Below, in pieces: positions 38,305 through 40,446 of a stretch of 40,446 nucleotides of DNA (its first letter is position 1; each line of letters begins with the position of its first letter). Origin of the DNA: Micrococcales bacterium. Lineage in GTDB: Bacteria; Actinomycetota; Actinomycetes; Actinomycetales; Cellulomonadaceae. The stretch lies in contig WQWY01000022.1 of the NCBI GenBank assembly GCA_009785115.1, forward strand, positions 1 through 40,446, written 5' to 3'. A program made the position numbers and the translations under genes. The notes under the pieces were generated by a model. That model worked only from the letters and a program-made list of their open reading frames with translations. It searched no databases and was not told where the DNA came from.

Positions 38305-39317
38305 TGTCGTGGGTGGACACTGTCAGAGCGCAGAACCACAACATGTGCCAGATCGGACGTGACACGCTCAAGACGATCCAGAAGGACTCTCCCGAGTCCA
38401 TCCGGCGTGTGGTGCGACACGATCTCGCAACAGGCAGGATCTCGACAGGGCAGGCGTCGAGCAGCGGAGGGCTGGCCCTCACCGTCGCTACCTCCGTCGG
38501 TTGGCATGCCCTCTCCAAACCGACACAGGACAAATTGGTCGATCTCATCGCCGATCCGCAGATCAGGCTGGTCCGTGAATGCTGCACGTACCTGCTCAAG
38601 ATCGTCGATCAGTTTGACTTGATGGTCGAGTGGATGGGCGGGCCCCAGGTTCTGCGGGACGCGGGCGAGATGATCGACGAGGCTGTCTCGGGCCCGACGA
38701 ACAGCCTGGCGGAGAGGATAGACAAAGAAAAACGTCTCCCGGGGATGAGGTCCTGGAAGATGGGAGATGCGTCTGAGTACTACGACGGCCTTGCCGCCGA
38801 CCAGCTGAGGTATCTCGATTTTGCGACCGAGTATGCTGGTGCCCTCAGGGATGCTCTGAAAAATCATGCCAACGCGATCGAGCAGTTCAACCTCGGGCTC
38901 ATTGTGGCGATCGCCGGCCTTCTTGTGGAGATCGGCAGCTTCGCTGCGGCGGTGGTCACCGCGCCGGCAGGCCCGGTGGGGCCTATCGTCGCAGCCGCTA
39001 TCGCCGCGGTAGGAGGCTATGTTGTCCACCTCGGCACTCTGCTCACCGTGATTCAGACGGCTATCCAGAGCACGAACGGTACGATAAGTGCGGTCAACAG
39101 TGCTTTCAAGCAGACGTGGCCTGTTCCAGAGTTCCTCGAGCATCCACCTTTCGAGGGCTATCGCGATCCAAAATCTTTCGTCAAGCCGCTGTGGCAGCCG
39201 GGGACTCTTGGCGGATCAGGACGCCAGCCCGGCTCCTGGTCGACGCCGTTTGCTCCTGGAGCGTTCCCCAAGGCCGACCCTTCGTCGAAGCCAGCATCCT
39301 CGGTGGAGGAGAAATGA
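38304..39317 (+). CDS. Larger ESX-locus protein with a hydrophobic hairpin
   Basis: The 337-residue protein is helical in its first 190 residues. It then has two hydrophobic segments (about 197-219 and 225-250, the latter Ala/Gly/Val-rich with PAGPVGPIVAAAIAAVGGYV), a short helix, and a Pro/Gly/Ser-rich tail ending in SSVEEK. The pattern of a long helical part followed by a hydrophobic hairpin recalls large ESX substrates and their membrane-active helper proteins. No enzymatic or toxin motif is visible at the C-terminus. Translation is coupled to the previous gene (TGATG, with ggagaag upstream). It may be exported together with the preceding small helical proteins. Family not recognised. Confidence 0.7.
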   Translation: MSWVDTVRAQNHNMCQIGRDTLKTIQKDSPESIRRVVRHDLATGRISTGQASSSGGLALTVATSVGWHALSKPTQDKLVDLIADPQIRLVRECCTYLLKIVDQFDLMVEWMGGPQVLRDAGEMIDEAVSGPTNSLAERIDKEKRLPGMRSWKMGDASEYYDGLAADQLRYLDFATEYAGALRDALKNHANAIEQFNLGLIVAIAGLLVEIGSFAAAVVTAPAGPVGPIVAAAIAAVGGYVVHLGTLLTVIQTAIQSTNGTISAVNSAFKQTWPVPEFLEHPPFEGYRDPKSFVKPLWQPGTLGGSGRQPGSWSTPFAPGAFPKADPSSKPASSVEEK

Positions 39318-40177
39318 TGAGAGGAACTGTGAAGCGTCCCGGGGGTCGAGCGCTTTCCTTGAGCGGGTCCAAGCAGGACCATGGGCGCATGGCGCTCATC
39401 GTCATCGCGGCGGTGATCGCTAACTCGATGCTCACCATCTATGCGCTCATCATCTGGTATGCGGTCATCCCCATGTGGAAGTCAGGTCCGCTGCGTCAGC
39501 ATGCCGAGGAGTACATAGCAGCTGTCGAGGCGGGGGACATCGAGCGCGTTCTCGAGCTCTCCGACGAGCTGGACGACGGGTATCTTGACGCGGGGGTGCG
39601 GGAGCGAGGCGTCACTCTTAGCGACGCTCTCCTCACCGCTGAGGTCTTGATGAACGCGAAGGAGCGTATCTCAGATGTCGTAATCAGGAGCGTCCGCGTC
39701 GAACCTCTTGGAAGAGGGAAGCGTAATGATCCGACCTCTCCGAACGATGGCTATGTTATGGTCGCATTCACCTTGGGGTCTGAAACTTACACGCAAGGAA
39801 TGAATTACGTCCATGTCGACGGGGCTTGGGTCTTACGAAAAGGGTTGATCGGGATTCTTCATCTCGAGTGCGCTCCTGGCCCTGGAGTGTCGGTTCAGAT
39901 CGCTGATGTGGACGTCGACCCGAACCTCCTGGATCCTGTTCTAGAAGAATTCACCATCGACGGTTCTTCCCCTGAAGAAGAGGGGATGTACCCGTGCTAC
40001 AGCAGCTACGTCGCTCTCATCTTCGGGGTGTATCGAGTCCAGATGCTCCCTGACCCGTCGATCGAGATGATGTGGCAGAATCAGCAAAATGCTACGATCT
40101 CAGGTGCCTATCGATATGAGTTGATCTCGATAAGTTACGATCAACTTCGCGAGCCTCGCTCTTGGAGTGATGAGTGA
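39317..40177 (+). CDS. Membrane-anchored protein with extracytoplasmic domain
   Basis: The 286-residue protein has a basic N-terminus, one membrane segment (about 25-54, ALIVIAAVIANSMLTIYALIIWYAVI) and an extracytoplasmic part of about 230 residues. The stretch LRQHAEEYIAAVEAGDIERVLELSDEL just after the membrane resembles the first helix of NTF2-like/DUF4878 domains. The later part is beta-rich (VMVAFTLGSETYTQGMNYVHVDGAWVLRKG) with two Cys (about 215 and 258) that may pair. ATG 39317 has GGAGGAG five bases upstream; the ATG one codon earlier overlaps the previous stop. Hand counting 39721-39780 gives 32 of 60 G+C, low for this genome and consistent with recent acquisition or fast divergence. 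The function is unknown; it could bind an exported partner or act as an immunity-type membrane protein. Confidence 0.75.
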   Translation: MRGTVKRPGGRALSLSGSKQDHGRMALIVIAAVIANSMLTIYALIIWYAVIPMWKSGPLRQHAEEYIAAVEAGDIERVLELSDELDDGYLDAGVRERGVTLSDALLTAEVLMNAKERISDVVIRSVRVEPLGRGKRNDPTSPNDGYVMVAFTLGSETYTQGMNYVHVDGAWVLRKGLIGILHLECAPGPGVSVQIADVDVDPNLLDPVLEEFTIDGSSPEEEGMYPCYSSYVALIFGVYRVQMLPDPSIEMMWQNQQNATISGAYRYELISISYDQLREPRSWSDE

Positions 40178-40329
40178 GGCGTCGCGGCCCTGACTGCTGG
40201 GAATGCCACCGGTGGCTCGCGTGGTGGAGCGGGTCGCCCCCGTCGACCGAGCCTTCGGCGTGTGCGTAGGTAGGCCCCCCGAGAGCGATGAGATCACCTG
40301 GAGTGCGACGCGCCGGCCACTCTCTCAGT

Positions 40330-40446
40330 TCAGCGGCGGCCCTTGTCGGAGCCTGGTGGGAGCGTGGGTTCGGGGAGCTCGTCGTCGGGGGTCGGGTCGG
40401 TGTCGGGGTAGAGGCCGCCGGTGGACGGGAGCGGTTCGATGGTGGC
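40330..40446 (-). CDS. C-terminal end of a minus-strand gene, cut by the window edge
   Basis: An open frame of 38 codons runs from the window edge to a TGA at 40332-40330. It is rich in Pro, Asp and Glu (PLPSTGGLYPDTDPTPDDELPEP) and ends GSDKGRR. This looks like the disordered tail of a larger protein converging on the WXG100-locus genes. The rest lies outside the window, so the product cannot be named. The 152 bases between it and the gene ending at 40177 hold no clear terminator. Confidence 0.5.
   Translation of the reverse strand, partial: ATIEPLPSTGGLYPDTDPTPDDELPEPTLPPGSDKGRR

Overview
The window reads as chromosome of a high-GC actinobacterium, most likely a Micrococcales member of the Cellulomonas/Sanguibacter type. 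This is inferred from very GC-rich codons, GTG starts, many ATGA/GTGA gene overlaps, TAnnnT -10 boxes close to start codons, a GlgE pathway cluster, an actinobacterial MnmA and LigA, and WXG100 genes. No database search was possible, so all names rest on motifs and overall family resemblance.

Region 1 (1-10.0 kb): the end of an rRNA operon (5S rRNA, missing only a few 5' bases, plus a strong terminator hairpin) converges on a five-gene minus-strand cluster glgX-glgE-treS-mak-glgB. Together these genes convert trehalose via maltose and maltose-1-phosphate into branched alpha-glucan (the GlgE pathway).

Region 2 (10.1-14.2 kb): divergent etfB-etfA (electron transfer flavoprotein), then an APH-fold kinase gene on the minus strand, then mnmA (tRNA 2-thiolation) preceded by a 21-codon ORF whose stop overlaps the mnmA start.

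Region 3 (14.3-18.0 kb): an accessory stretch between mnmA and ligA. It holds a FitAB/VapBC-type toxin-antitoxin pair, a 48-codon ORF, a multi-span membrane protein and a radical SAM protein. The membrane and radical SAM genes are visibly less GC-rich than their surroundings and look acquired.

Region 4 (18.1-21.1 kb): ligA, with a lineage-type insertion, converging on a split-barrel (deazaflavin-type) reductase-like gene.

Region 5 (21.4-36.9 kb): an eight-gene, tightly coupled plus-strand operon. It encodes a membrane Ser/Thr kinase without ectodomain, a 1974-residue extracytoplasmic Ig-like/Fn3 protein, a MoxR AAA+ ATPase, a DUF58 protein, a membrane transglutaminase-fold protein lacking the catalytic Cys and His, a DUF5684-like/FHA protein, a PP2C phosphatase, and a disordered tail-anchored protein. 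A motif DGTVVVSR occurs just before the FHA domain and about three times in the last protein. This suggests a phospho-Thr/FHA circuit written and erased by the kinase and phosphatase of the same operon. This is the best candidate for an under-described system.

Region 6 (37.0-40.2 kb): a WXG100 protein, an internally duplicated YbaB-like protein, a small helical protein, a larger protein with a hydrophobic hairpin, and a membrane-anchored protein, in one coupled plus-strand unit. Base composition drifts towards A+T along the unit. No ESX ATPase or channel gene lies in the window. The 3' end of a minus-strand gene enters at the right edge.

No intergenic stretch exceeds about 300 bases. The longest are 21142-21430, 36909-37169 and 17876-18090, each described below or under its flanking gene. 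I saw no tRNA, insertion sequence or CRISPR array.
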